Below, one piece after another: positions 1 through 7,588 of a stretch of 55,484 nt of DNA. The notes beneath the pieces were generated by a model, which was not told where the DNA came from, did no database searches, and was given only the letters and a program-made list of their open reading frames with translations. The position numbers and the translations under genes are program-made. Source of the DNA: Lactobacillus psittaci DSM 15354 (GTDB lineage Bacteria > Bacillota > Bacilli > Lactobacillales > Lactobacillaceae); contig NZ_AUEI01000010.1 of assembly GCF_000425905.1 (NCBI RefSeq), positions 1-55,484 of the forward strand. The letters run 5' to 3'. Every line of letters begins with the position of its first letter. Positions within the stretch are counted from its first letter, which is position 1.

Positions 1-15
1 AAAAGGAGAAATCTT

Positions 16-243
16 ATGAGAACAGCAGAATTACGGATGAAGGAAGAAACTGCAGTAGCTAGAAAAGAAGGTCGAGAAGAAGGCGATAAAAATACAGTGA
101 AAGTGCTAGCTGCCACAATCCAAGATTTACGGCCAGAGATTAATGAATCAGACTTGTTTAAGCAAATAAAGAAATCAGTTGGTCCAGACTTCAGCCTCAG
201 TGATGGTAAAATTCGAGAAATAATTCATCAGAATTTGAAGTAA
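16..243 (+). CDS. Rpn-family nuclease/transposase-like protein, C-terminal part
   Basis: The 75-residue product is highly charged, with a KEGREEG stretch like the linker that ends Rpn-type PD-(D/E)XK nuclease proteins, followed by a short helical tail. The catalytic domain is not in the window. The frame is open back to base 1, so this may be the 3' end of a longer gene cut by the window edge. However, AAAAGGAG lies at bases 1-8, well spaced before ATG 16, so a free-standing remnant could also be translated. No function can be assigned to the fragment. Confidence 0.55.
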   Translation: MRTAELRMKEETAVARKEGREEGDKNTVKVLAATIQDLRPEINESDLFKQIKKSVGPDFSLSDGKIREIIHQNLK

Positions 244-267
244 GCTACGAGGAGAAATTATATGATT

Positions 268-312
268 ACAGCAAAGCTACATTCCGTTGAGGGAAGCAGC
301 TTTGCTGTTTTA
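268..312 (+). terminator. Rho-independent terminator after the Rpn-like gene
   Basis: Arms ACAGCAAAGCT (268-278) and AGCTTTGCTGT (298-308) pair perfectly, with a smaller TTCC/GGAA stem in the loop, and run into TTTT. It separates the left-edge gene from the serine dehydratase operon. Confidence 0.7.
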
Positions 313-401
313 ATATAAAAGTTATAAATTTCCTACATCCCTTCATTTTTTACCTGAAAATATTTACACTTAAAGTAGTAAATAGCTAAAGGAGAATAGT
401 T

Positions 402-1064
402 ATGGCTAACTATCGCAGTGTTTTTGATATTATTGGTCCCGTTATGGTTGGACCATCTAGTTCACATACAGCAGGAGCAGTTGCAATTGGAAATGCTGCA
501 CGTCTAATTTTTCAAAAAACTCCTAAAAAAGTAATAGTTCATTATTATGAATCTTTTGCAAAAACGCATCGCGGTCATGGAACTGATTTTGCAATTGCAG
601 GTGGACTGTTAGGGATGGCTCCAGATGATGAGCGGATTCCAAAAGCACCAGAAATGGTTGCTAAAGCAGGAATTAAGTTGCGTTTTGTTGAAGAAGAAGG
701 ACCAAGTCCAATTAATCACCCTAATACTGCAATTATTGATTTATCAGATGGTGAAAAGCAAATTACAGTTGGGGGATGCTCAATTGGTGGTGGAACAATT
801 GAAATTCGCTTAATCGAGTTACAAGGCTGTAAAATGAACTTAACTGGACCACTGCCGATGGTTTTATATCAATCAAATGAAAAAAATAATCCTTTAGTTA
901 GTCAATTAAATGAATTATTAGATCAAGAAGCAGGTTTACAAAAATTACAAAAATGGCCAGTAGCTAATGGTGAATTATATGAATTTGATATTGAAAAATA
1001 TCTAGCACCTGAGACTTTAGCCTCGCTGCAAGAAAAATTTAAAGGGATAATTTATTTAAAGTAG
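402..1064 (+). CDS. sdaAB: L-serine dehydratase, iron-sulfur type, beta subunit
   Basis: Beta chain of the two-subunit L-serine deaminase, which with SdaAA converts serine to pyruvate and ammonia in the cytoplasm. The N-terminus has the family's GPVMVGPSSSHTAGA segment and a later GGCSIGGGTIEI segment. Length (220 aa) is normal for a split beta subunit, but the last ~75 residues do not show a recognisable ACT-domain sequence (no HHDxPG-type start), so the regulatory domain is diverged or replaced. AAAGGAG precedes ATG 402. The alpha gene starts 8 bases downstream, so the two are co-translated. Confidence 0.9.
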   Translation: MANYRSVFDIIGPVMVGPSSSHTAGAVAIGNAARLIFQKTPKKVIVHYYESFAKTHRGHGTDFAIAGGLLGMAPDDERIPKAPEMVAKAGIKLRFVEEEGPSPINHPNTAIIDLSDGEKQITVGGCSIGGGTIEIRLIELQGCKMNLTGPLPMVLYQSNEKNNPLVSQLNELLDQEAGLQKLQKWPVANGELYEFDIEKYLAPETLASLQEKFKGIIYLK

Positions 1065-1072
1065 GAAAGATT

Positions 1073-1954
1073 ATGTTTGATAGTGTTAAAGAAATTGTTG
1101 ACACAGCTAACAAAACTGGCAAGGCAATTTCTGAATTAATAATTGAAGATGAAATCAAAACTTCAGGTTTATCGCGAGCAGAAATATGGAAGAAGATGCA
1201 ATTCAATCTTCAAACCATGCAAAAAGCCGTCAAAAGAGGTGAATCTGGTAAGGGGGTAATGTCTTCAACTGGCTTAACTGGTGGTGAAGCCGTAAAAGTG
1301 GCTAAGTATCGCCAAACCCATAAGACCTTGTCCGGTGATACTATGATGGGAGCCGTGCAAGCAGCGATGGCAACTAATGAAGTAAATGCTGCTTTAGGGA
1401 TTATTTGTGCAACCCCAACAGCTGGTTCATCTGGTACTTTGCCAGGGGTAATTGCTTCTTTAGAAAAGCGACTTAATTTAGATGAAGATGCTTTAGTACG
1501 TTTTTTATTTACAGCTGGTGGTTTTGGTTTAGTAATTGCTAATCACGCAGGAATCGCTGGTGCAACTGGAGGCTGCCAAGCGGAAGTAGGTAGTGCTTCA
1601 GCAATGGGAGCAGCGGCGGCAGTTGAAGCTGCAGGTGGAACGCCCCAACAATGCGCTGAAGCCTTATCGATTGCAATTAGTAATTTGTTGGGCTTGGTTT
1701 GTGATCCGATTGCTGGTTTAGTTGAAGTTCCATGTGTCAAGCGTAACGCTATTGGAGCAGCGAATGCTTTGGTTTCGGCTGACTTAGCTTTGGCAGGATG
1801 TGTAAGTGTAATTCCAGCAGATGAATGTATCATGGCCCTTGATAAGGTAGGTAAGTCAATGCCAGCTGCTTTGCGTGAAACGGGAATTGGCGGTTTAGCT
1901 GGGACTCCTACTGGGCAAGCAATTAAGGCTAAGATTTTTGGTAAAGATGCCTAG
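1073..1954 (+). CDS. sdaAA: L-serine dehydratase, iron-sulfur type, alpha subunit
   Basis: Catalytic subunit (293 aa) binding the oxygen-sensitive [4Fe-4S] cluster that activates serine. Cysteines in ICATPTAGSSG (near residue 112) and in LVCDPIAGLVEVPC (near 210 and 221) are the expected cluster ligands. The glycine- and alanine-rich central region is typical of the SDH alpha family. It is second in the operon, 8 bases after sdaAB, and its TAG stop overlaps the GTG of the next gene, an iron-sulfur assembly factor, which suggests coordinated cofactor loading. Confidence 0.92.
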   Translation: MFDSVKEIVDTANKTGKAISELIIEDEIKTSGLSRAEIWKKMQFNLQTMQKAVKRGESGKGVMSSTGLTGGEAVKVAKYRQTHKTLSGDTMMGAVQAAMATNEVNAALGIICATPTAGSSGTLPGVIASLEKRLNLDEDALVRFLFTAGGFGLVIANHAGIAGATGGCQAEVGSASAMGAAAAVEAAGGTPQQCAEALSIAISNLLGLVCDPIAGLVEVPCVKRNAIGAANALVSADLALAGCVSVIPADECIMALDKVGKSMPAALRETGIGGLAGTPTGQAIKAKIFGKDA

Positions 1955-2280
1955 TGGTGAAGAAAATGAGAGCACCAGAAGTTATTAAAGATGAAATTAT
2001 TAAGCAACTAACGACTGTTGTTGACCCTGAATTAGGAATTGATATTGTTAATATGGGTTTTGTCTATAGTATTGACTTAGATGAAGATGGTATTTGTTTA
2101 GTTGAATTAACACTAGAGATTTTAGGTTGCCCCTTAGAAATTGTTTTAGCAAAGATGATTAAAGAGGTATTAGTAAAAATACCTGAAGTTAAAAATGTCG
2201 ACGTTGAATTTAGGACACAGCCTAGGTGGACGAAAGAGCGGATGTCAGATTACGCTAAATTTGCCTTAGGTGTGAGTTAA
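1954..2280 (+). CDS. MIP18/DUF59-family metal-sulfur cluster assembly factor
   Basis: A 108-residue SufT/PaaD-like protein. The family motif VVDPELGIDIVNMGFVY is followed by the single cysteine in LGCPLE and a closing PRWTKERMS segment. Members help deliver Fe-S clusters to target enzymes. The reading frame begins at GTG 1954, overlapping the sdaAA stop, with alternative starts GTG 1957 and ATG 1966. The overlap implies translational coupling with serine dehydratase, whose 4Fe-4S cluster is a plausible client (inference). Confidence 0.88.
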   Translation: MVKKMRAPEVIKDEIIKQLTTVVDPELGIDIVNMGFVYSIDLDEDGICLVELTLEILGCPLEIVLAKMIKEVLVKIPEVKNVDVEFRTQPRWTKERMSDYAKFALGVS

Positions 2281-2292
2281 TATTAGCAACAC

Positions 2293-2324
2293 AAAAAGAG
2301 AATCCGTTAGGATTCTCTTTTTTA
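2293..2324. terminator. Bidirectional terminator between the sda operon and htpX
   Basis: AAAAAGAGAATCC and GGATTCTCTTTTT form a 13-bp stem around GTTA, with A- and T-runs outside. The hairpin serves both converging operons. Confidence 0.85.
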
Positions 2325-3218
2325 CATCTGTTCAAGTCGCTTAATTCGTTCACTTGTAGGTGGGTGAGTGTCAAATAAACTGCTGTGTTCTTTCTTTACC
2401 GGATCTTCAATATAAAGGGCCCGGCTACTAGAACTTACATTTTCCATGGGTTGACTATTTTCAATCTTTTTTAAAGCAGAAATTAAGCCATGAGGATTTC
2501 TAGTTAATTCAACACTTCCAGCATCAGCTAAGTATTCCCGGTTTCGTGAAAGAGCTAAATTAATCAAAGTAGCAGCCAAAGGTGCTAACAAAATTGTGAT
2601 TACGAAGAGTACGATTTTAATGATTTCTAAGTTCTTGTTGTCATTATCATCGTCATCTCTATCTCGTCTGCTACCACCAAACCAGAATAAGTAACGCGAA
2701 GTAAAGTCGGTTAATAGAGTAATCACGGTTAACATTGCAATCGCAATAGTGGATACCAAAATATCATAATTGCGGACGTGAGAAAGTTCGTGACCAAGTA
2801 CCCCTTCAAGCTCTTCTCGGTTCATCATCTCAAGTAAGCCGCGTGTTACAGCAACACTAGCATGTTCAGGATCTCGTCCTGTCGCAAAAGCGTTAGGACT
2901 AGCATCGTCGATAATATAAACTCGAGGCATTGGAACTCGAGCAACCATTGCCATATCTTCAACGATATGCCAAAGTTCTGGATTGTCTTGTTCCTGAATT
3001 TCTTCGGCGTTATTCATGCTCATAACTAATTGAGCAGGATCGTGCAAAACAATTGCCAAATAGATACCTGTTCCAATTACAGCAATAATTATTCCAGCTA
3101 TCATGCTATCAGCGACAAAGTAGCCAACAGCTGCGCCAACTAAAGCTAAAATTAAAACAAAAATTGTTAGAATCAGAGCAGTTCTACGTTTATTTCTTGA
3201 AATTTGCTCAAATAGCAT
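2322..3218 (-). CDS. htpX: Membrane zinc metalloprotease HtpX
   Basis: M48-family protease (298 aa) of membrane protein quality control. Two N-terminal membrane segments (about residues 15-60) precede the zinc site HELSH near residue 141, and two more hydrophobic stretches (about 155-175 and 195-220) flank an acidic RDRDDDDND linker. The third zinc ligand is the Glu in NREYLADA. It is downstream of lemA with only three bases between the frames, an arrangement common in lactobacilli. Confidence 0.93.
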   Translation of the reverse strand: MLFEQISRNKRRTALILTIFVLILALVGAAVGYFVADSMIAGIIIAVIGTGIYLAIVLHDPAQLVMSMNNAEEIQEQDNPELWHIVEDMAMVARVPMPRVYIIDDASPNAFATGRDPEHASVAVTRGLLEMMNREELEGVLGHELSHVRNYDILVSTIAIAMLTVITLLTDFTSRYLFWFGGSRRDRDDDDNDNKNLEIIKIVLFVITILLAPLAATLINLALSRNREYLADAGSVELTRNPHGLISALKKIENSQPMENVSSSSRALYIEDPVKKEHSSLFDTHPPTSERIKRLEQM

Positions 3219-3221
3219 AGG

Positions 3222-3782
3222 CTAGTCCTTAAATGAAACTTTTGGAGCTTCCTTTTCAGCTTCTGGAGTTACTAAATATTCAACCTTAGTGAAGTGGTGA
3301 ATACCAGCCACAATATTTGAAGGGAAGGTTAAAAGCTTACGATCATAAAGAGCTGCACTTGAGTTATAAAGTTGGCGAGAATATGCAATTTTATTTTCAG
3401 TATTAGTAAGTTCTTCCATTAACTTGCTAAATTCTTGGTTAGCTTTTAAATCTGGGTAAGCTTCACGTAAAGCAAAGATACTCTTTAAAGAATCGGTAAT
3501 TTGGTTTGAAACCTTCATCTTTTCTTCGTGATCATCTGCTGGCACTTGAGTTAATTGGTTTCTTAATTCAACGATTTGGCTCAAAGTTTCTTTTTCATGA
3601 GCAGCATAACCCTTAACAGTTTCGACCAAGTTAGGAATCAAATCATTTCTCCGCTTTAATTGCACGTCAATTTGACTCCATGATTCTTCAGTATAAACTT
3701 TGGCATTTTGCAAGCCGTTATAAGTCAAAATATAAATTATTACTAGCAAAACTATAATAGCTAAAATAATCCAAATTGCCAT
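3222..3782 (-). CDS. lemA: LemA family protein
   Basis: A 186-residue protein with one N-terminal membrane helix (about residues 3-20) and a long alpha-helical body containing the family segments RRNDLIPNLVETVKGYA and AYPDLKANQEF. LemA proteins are membrane-anchored four-helix-bundle proteins of unclear biochemical role, often next to HtpX. Good -35/-10 elements lie upstream (3819-3847) and AAGGAG precedes the start, so lemA leads the lemA-htpX operon. Confidence 0.92.
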   Translation of the reverse strand: MAIWIILAIIVLLVIIYILTYNGLQNAKVYTEESWSQIDVQLKRRNDLIPNLVETVKGYAAHEKETLSQIVELRNQLTQVPADDHEEKMKVSNQITDSLKSIFALREAYPDLKANQEFSKLMEELTNTENKIAYSRQLYNSSAALYDRKLLTFPSNIVAGIHHFTKVEYLVTPEAEKEAPKVSFKD

Positions 3783-3818
3783 AATATAATCTCCTTAATC
3801 TTTTAATACTTAGTTTTA

Positions 3819-3847
3819 ATTGTATTAATAACGCTTTTCTTTTACAA
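3819..3847 (-). promoter_or_regulatory. Promoter of lemA-htpX
   Basis: On the minus strand TTGTAA and TACAAT are separated by 17 bases, a near-consensus housekeeping promoter, about 37 bases before the lemA start. Confidence 0.7.
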
Positions 3848-3848
3848 G

Positions 3849-3873
3849 AAAAAAGAGTGGTTAGCACCACTCC
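3849..3873 (-). terminator. Terminator of the anion transporter gene
   Basis: Reading the minus strand, GAGTGGT and ACCACTC pair around a short loop and are followed by TTTTTT, just after the stop at 3879. Confidence 0.75.
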
Positions 3874-3878
3874 TTAAC

Positions 3879-4985
3879 TTAAATATTAAAACTAATGATA
3901 ATCCAGCCAACAATGGTTAAAATAATAAGTCCGGCAAATTGCATTAAGGTCCAATGCAAGAAGAACTTGCGCTTACTATGGCTAGCATGTTGGTTGAAAG
4001 TCTTAAGTACTAGCATATTTGCCATTGAACCAACAACAGATCCAAAACCACCGATATTTGAGCCTAACAGTAAAGCTTTGGCGAAATTAGTAAACTTCCC
4101 AACTAGGATAGTTGAAGGTACATTACTGATAAACTGGCTAGAAATAATTGAAGTTAGATAAGTTGAACCTTCAGAATAAACTGTCATGTGAATCAATCCG
4201 ACAATTGAAGGAATTTGTTGGATATCACTGATGAAGACAAAGAATAAAGTAAAGGTTAATAGTAAAGCATAGTCTAGCTTTAACAAAATTCTTGGATTAA
4301 TGAGCAAAGCTAATAATAAAGCTGCAATCATTGGTAAATAAATTGGTACGATGGAAAAGACACCAAAGAAGAAGAAAATGAACACAGCGGTTGTTAGCAT
4401 GGTCATCCGCCAATTTACATGGATAGCCTGCGTTTCAGCAACAGGAATTGCAGTTTTAGGTAAAAAGAAAAAGACACATAGAAGCAATAAGACAGAAATT
4501 ATTAAATAAGGCGTTGACCAAGAAAAGAAAGTGTCAACAGCGACGTGATAATTGCTGACAATAAAGATATTGTGCGGGTTACCCCAAGGAGTAAATGAAG
4601 CTCCAATATTTGCACCCATTCCGATTAAAGTGGCGGGGACAATTTCTGGTAGTGAGTATTTTTTAGCTATATTTAAATATAGAGGGATTAAAGTTAAAAC
4701 AGTAATATCATTTCCTAAAAACATACCAGAGAGAACAGATAAAAGGGTAAACATTAAAGTAAGTTTACGAGTATTATCTGCCAGTTTTGTTAATTTATAT
4801 GCTAAAATATCCAAAACATGCAAATATGAATATATTTGGATTAAGCAGAGCATGGCTGTTACGGAATAAAGTGTATGGAAATTAATGTCAGCTATTTTTG
4901 GACGCGCAAAAAATAAGCTAACAATAGTAACAACTAAAGTTATTTGAAAAATTCTATCTTTAACAATATTTTTTAAGACGGTCAT
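3879..4985 (-). CDS. SLC13/ArsB-type anion permease
   Basis: A 368-residue polytopic membrane protein with about ten hydrophobic segments. Its segments GANIGASFTPWGNPHNIF and GSNIGGFGSVVGSMANMLV resemble the paired NxGxxxxPxGNxxN-type hairpins of the ion-transporter (ArsB/NhaD/CitM) superfamily. This predicts a sodium- or proton-coupled anion transporter. No arsenic-resistance genes are adjacent, so the substrate is unknown. It is monocistronic, with its own promoter and terminator. Confidence 0.8.
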   Translation of the reverse strand: MTVLKNIVKDRIFQITLVVTIVSLFFARPKIADINFHTLYSVTAMLCLIQIYSYLHVLDILAYKLTKLADNTRKLTLMFTLLSVLSGMFLGNDITVLTLIPLYLNIAKKYSLPEIVPATLIGMGANIGASFTPWGNPHNIFIVSNYHVAVDTFFSWSTPYLIISVLLLLCVFFFLPKTAIPVAETQAIHVNWRMTMLTTAVFIFFFFGVFSIVPIYLPMIAALLLALLINPRILLKLDYALLLTFTLFFVFISDIQQIPSIVGLIHMTVYSEGSTYLTSIISSQFISNVPSTILVGKFTNFAKALLLGSNIGGFGSVVGSMANMLVLKTFNQHASHSKRKFFLHWTLMQFAGLIILTIVGWIIISFNI

Positions 4986-5019
4986 TTGGTGGTCCCCCTC
5001 ACACTTAATCGTCTAAAAA

Positions 5020-5060
5020 TCACCATTTTTTATTGTGAGCCATTTTTACACCGCTTGCAA
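5020..5060 (-). promoter_or_regulatory. Promoter and dyad before the anion permease gene
   Basis: Minus strand: TTGCAA (5055-5060), 17-base spacer, CACAAT (5032-5037). An imperfect palindrome with TCAC and GTGA ends (5020-5038) overlaps the -10 and could be an operator; this is inference. Confidence 0.4.
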
Positions 5061-5174
5061 TGGTTTTTCAAAAATTTTATTAAAATAAAGATGTGAGCAA
5101 ATTGTTTGAATTCAGTTTTTGTAATTGCTAACATTTAGTTAGTAATTCAGGTAAGTATAAAGGGAGGAATTACA

Positions 5175-5579
5175 ATGACTGATTTAAAAACTATTTCAAT
5201 TAATGTTAAGGATGAAGCAAAAGCTATTATTGCTAAGCACGTTAAGCCTGGACAAGTTGTTTTACTTACTTTAGATGACGGTTCTAATAAGTATTCAACT
5301 CAAGGTGGTACTTGTACAATTGGGGCAGATTTCCAATTAGTAGTAGTTGACAAGCAAGATCCAGCATACGATATTGTTTTAGAAAATAATGCTGGTTTTG
5401 AAATGTATACTTCAAGTGATGAAATGGCCTTCTTAACAGATGGATTAGTTTTAAACGCCCGCAATGCCTTAATTAGCTTAAGTGATAATAGTGGCATTAT
5501 TGATGGTGCAGTTAGTGTAAATGAATATCATCCTCATGCTTTAACAGCTGAAGAAATGAAAGCTGGAAAGACTTGCTAA
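5175..5579 (+). CDS. HesB/IscA-like iron-sulfur cluster biosynthesis family protein
   Basis: This 134-residue cytoplasmic protein resembles the Firmicute 'iron-sulfur cluster biosynthesis' (FeS_biogenesis-like) family rather than true IscA. It has a core beta domain and a C-terminal Cys (KTC), but not the CGCGSSF motif of A-type carriers; a TQGGTC segment is near the middle. Its biochemical role is not established from sequence. AGGGAGG precedes ATG 5175. The promoter of the next small gene overlaps its stop codon, so there is no separate terminator between them. Confidence 0.75.
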   Translation: MTDLKTISINVKDEAKAIIAKHVKPGQVVLLTLDDGSNKYSTQGGTCTIGADFQLVVVDKQDPAYDIVLENNAGFEMYTSSDEMAFLTDGLVLNARNALISLSDNSGIIDGAVSVNEYHPHALTAEEMKAGKTC

Positions 5580-5623
5580 AATAACTCTTCCTATGTTAGA
5601 ATTATATAGATTTTCGAAAATCT
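5573..5623 (+). promoter_or_regulatory. Promoter with a perfect 16-bp palindrome at the start site
   Basis: TTGCTA (5573-5578), 18-base spacer, TAGAAT (5597-5602). The predicted start point falls in AGATTTTCGAAAATCT (5608-5623), a perfect palindrome immediately before the ribosome binding site GAAAGGAAG. It may be an operator or a 5' stem-loop on the mRNA of the small gene. Confidence 0.5.
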
Positions 5624-5639
5624 GAAAGGAAGAATAGAC

Positions 5640-5774
5640 ATGTCAAGAAACATTCACACTGGGATTAACCCACACCGTCGTCCTCGTAACGCTGCTAACT
5701 CAAAGAAGCGTGTTGCTCACGCAGCAGCAGTTGTAGCATACCTTAACAAGGCTGCTAAGGACGAAAACAAGTAA
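5640..5774 (+). CDS. Small basic protein of unknown function (44 aa)
   Basis: ATG 5640 with GAAAGGAAG upstream opens a 44-residue frame that begins MSRNIHTGINPHRRPRNAAN and continues with an alanine- and lysine-rich helix. It is strongly basic, has no membrane segment, and its composition recalls a small ribosome- or nucleic-acid-associated protein. Codon choice is that of a well-expressed gene (AAC, CGT, GCT, AAG). A dedicated promoter, a palindromic leader and a strong terminator all frame it, so expression is very likely. I do not recognise a named family. Confidence 0.8.
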   Translation: MSRNIHTGINPHRRPRNAANSKKRVAHAAAVVAYLNKAAKDENK

Positions 5775-5785
5775 GAATTTAAATA

Positions 5786-5824
5786 AAGACTACTAGGATA
5801 TTTGTTCTAGTAGTCTTTTTTTAT
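5786..5824 (+). terminator. Terminator of the 44-aa gene
   Basis: AAGACTACTAG and CTAGTAGTCTT form an 11-bp stem with a T-run. Confidence 0.85.
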
Positions 5825-5842
5825 AGCTTTTTACATTCGCAT

Positions 5843-5871
5843 TTGCATTTAATTTTTTTATTTGGTATGAT
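5843..5871 (+). promoter_or_regulatory. Promoter of the HD phosphohydrolase-HNH operon
   Basis: TTGCAT, 17-base spacer, TATGAT with an upstream TGG (extended -10), about 45 bases before ATG 5917. Confidence 0.65.
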
Positions 5872-5916
5872 AGTAAAAATTTTTAGTCAAATTTAAGTAA
5901 GGGAGGAAAATAAATA

Positions 5917-6558
5917 ATGGGTTTACACGCATATTTACAAGGGTTATCAAGTTTGGAGTCAATTGACAGAGCACCGGGCTACTTTAAATATCAACACCAT
6001 TCAGTTGCTGCACACTGCTTTAGAACAGCTGAATTTGCCCAAATGATGGGAGATATTGAAGAAGTATATGGTGATCAAGAAGTTAATTGGAAGGCCCTTT
6101 ACGAAAAGAGTTTAAACCATGACTATACTGAACGTTTCATTGGGGATATTAAGACCCCAGTTAAATACGCAACACCGCAAATGCGTAAATTAGTTGGCGA
6201 TGTTGAAGAAGCCATGACTAATGAATTCATCAAACATGAAATTCCAGCAGAATTTCAAGAAATCTACCGCAAACGTCTAAGTGAAGCAAAAGATGACACT
6301 TTAGAAGGTAAAATTTTGTCAGTTTGTGATAAGCTAGACTTAATGTATGAAGCATATGGTGAAATTGAATTAGGTAATCCTAATCCAGTTTATATGCAGA
6401 TGTTCAAAGAAAGCTTAGAAACAATAAAAGAATTTGACGATTTAGCATGTGTTAAATACTTCATCAAAAAGATTTTGCCAGACTTATTTAAGGGTGATTT
6501 TGCTGGTGCAGTAAAGATGCAAAAAATCGCCTTTAGCATTTTGGTGGAGGAAAACTAG
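5917..6558 (+). CDS. YfbR-like HD-domain 5'-nucleotidase/phosphohydrolase
   Basis: HD-superfamily hydrolase (213 aa). Metal-binding residues appear in HHSVAAHC (near residue 29) and NHDYTE (His68-Asp69), followed by GDIKTPVKYATP, which matches the GDLPTPVKY segment of YfbR deoxyribonucleotide 5'-nucleotidases. A late CDKLDLMYEAY helix carries the last HD-type Asp. Predicted role is dephosphorylation of deoxynucleotides in the cytoplasm. The stop overlaps the GTG start of the HNH gene by one base, so the two proteins are made together. Confidence 0.85.
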   Translation: MGLHAYLQGLSSLESIDRAPGYFKYQHHSVAAHCFRTAEFAQMMGDIEEVYGDQEVNWKALYEKSLNHDYTERFIGDIKTPVKYATPQMRKLVGDVEEAMTNEFIKHEIPAEFQEIYRKRLSEAKDDTLEGKILSVCDKLDLMYEAYGEIELGNPNPVYMQMFKESLETIKEFDDLACVKYFIKKILPDLFKGDFAGAVKMQKIAFSILVEEN

Positions 6559-7472
6559 TGAGGCTTCAGTGTGAAAGTTGTGGACTAAGATTAGCTTCTT
6601 TTCATTTCAAAGAAAAAGGGTTAATGAATCCTAAATTACGGAGTATTTGTGATATTTGTCTTGAGCGTAATTTAAATCCTGAAGACTACGCAAATGAAGT
6701 TATTGCAACTTTTGCACAGGCACTTTTATATGGCTATCGTGGTAAAGAAGGCACAGGCGAACATAACTTTATTGTTAAAAGTCAAAAGCAGAGAAAAGCT
6801 TATGAAGCCTTTATGCAAGACTTCGATAGTAATGAAGTAGCCAGTGGTCAAATAGACCGTAGCGAATTAAATCAAGCCATCATTAAAAGTGAAGACGGCG
6901 AACTTGATTTTGTCCCCCAAGCTGGAATTGAGTTTAGTCGTAATCTTATTGGGCTAGGCTTAAATGTTAATTTCCAACTTAATGAAGTTGATTATATTAA
7001 TCGCGAGCGTATTCGGGCTAAATACAAGTATATTTGTCAATATTGTGGTCGCCCTGGCCGCAGTGTGGATCATAAAGATCCAGTATCTTTGTCACATAAT
7101 AACGACTTAGATAATTTAATTTTGTCATGTAGTGAATGCAATCGCATCAAATCAGACATGCCTTATGACTTATTTGTAAAGTTAAATAAGCAGGTTGAAG
7201 ACTTGAATAAAAAACTAGTTCGCTATGATGCTAGTTTAAGAACTTTAAAAGAAGAATTCGAACATCGTCGCCGTTATTTAGCTGCACAGGTGCATTTAAG
7301 AGGGGTAGTGAATGATCCGGAATTAAATGCGATTAGAAAAGAAAATAAAAGGCTGCAAGATGCAATTGATAGCTTAGAAAGTGATTATGACGCTATTAGG
7401 CACTTGAGAGAAAATCACTTTACTACTGGCTGGAAGTTAGCTTTAGTAGCTAAGAAAGATGATATTGTATAA
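6558..7472 (+). CDS. HNH endonuclease domain protein with N-terminal zinc ribbon and C-terminal coiled coil
   Basis: 304 aa. N-terminal CESCG and CDIC (residues 3-33) form a probable zinc ribbon. The HNH core spans about residues 155-200: CQYCGR (Cys160, Cys163), VDHKDP with the catalytic His, NNDLDNLILSC and CSECNRIKS (Cys191, Cys194). Residues after 210 are charged and helical, predicting a coiled coil. GTG 6558 overlaps the stop of the YfbR-like gene; no other start is better placed. Substrate is unknown; RNA or DNA processing, repair or defence are all possible. Confidence 0.82.
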   Translation: MRLQCESCGLRLASFHFKEKGLMNPKLRSICDICLERNLNPEDYANEVIATFAQALLYGYRGKEGTGEHNFIVKSQKQRKAYEAFMQDFDSNEVASGQIDRSELNQAIIKSEDGELDFVPQAGIEFSRNLIGLGLNVNFQLNEVDYINRERIRAKYKYICQYCGRPGRSVDHKDPVSLSHNNDLDNLILSCSECNRIKSDMPYDLFVKLNKQVEDLNKKLVRYDASLRTLKEEFEHRRRYLAAQVHLRGVVNDPELNAIRKENKRLQDAIDSLESDYDAIRHLRENHFTTGWKLALVAKKDDIV

Positions 7473-7498
7473 AAGATATCCATTTGGATATCTTTTTT
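7471..7498 (+). terminator. Terminator after the HNH gene
   Basis: AAAAGATATCC and GGATATCTTTT pair around ATTT with a T-run. Confidence 0.85.
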
Positions 7499-7588
7499 CT
7501 TTTGGCTTAGTTTGTGAATATTATTTATTTGCATAGTATAATAAACTGTTAAGTATTAAATTTATCTGTAAAAAGGGAGATGGTATTT

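Noticed and set aside
261-317. 18-codon frame starting ATG 261 after GAGGAG
   Set aside because: It lies wholly within the terminator hairpin after the Rpn-like gene, and its sequence is dictated by the stem; no sign of coding.
1543-1833. Open frame opposite sdaAA
   Set aside because: An antisense shadow of an Ala/Gly-rich conserved gene; no start site or family resemblance.
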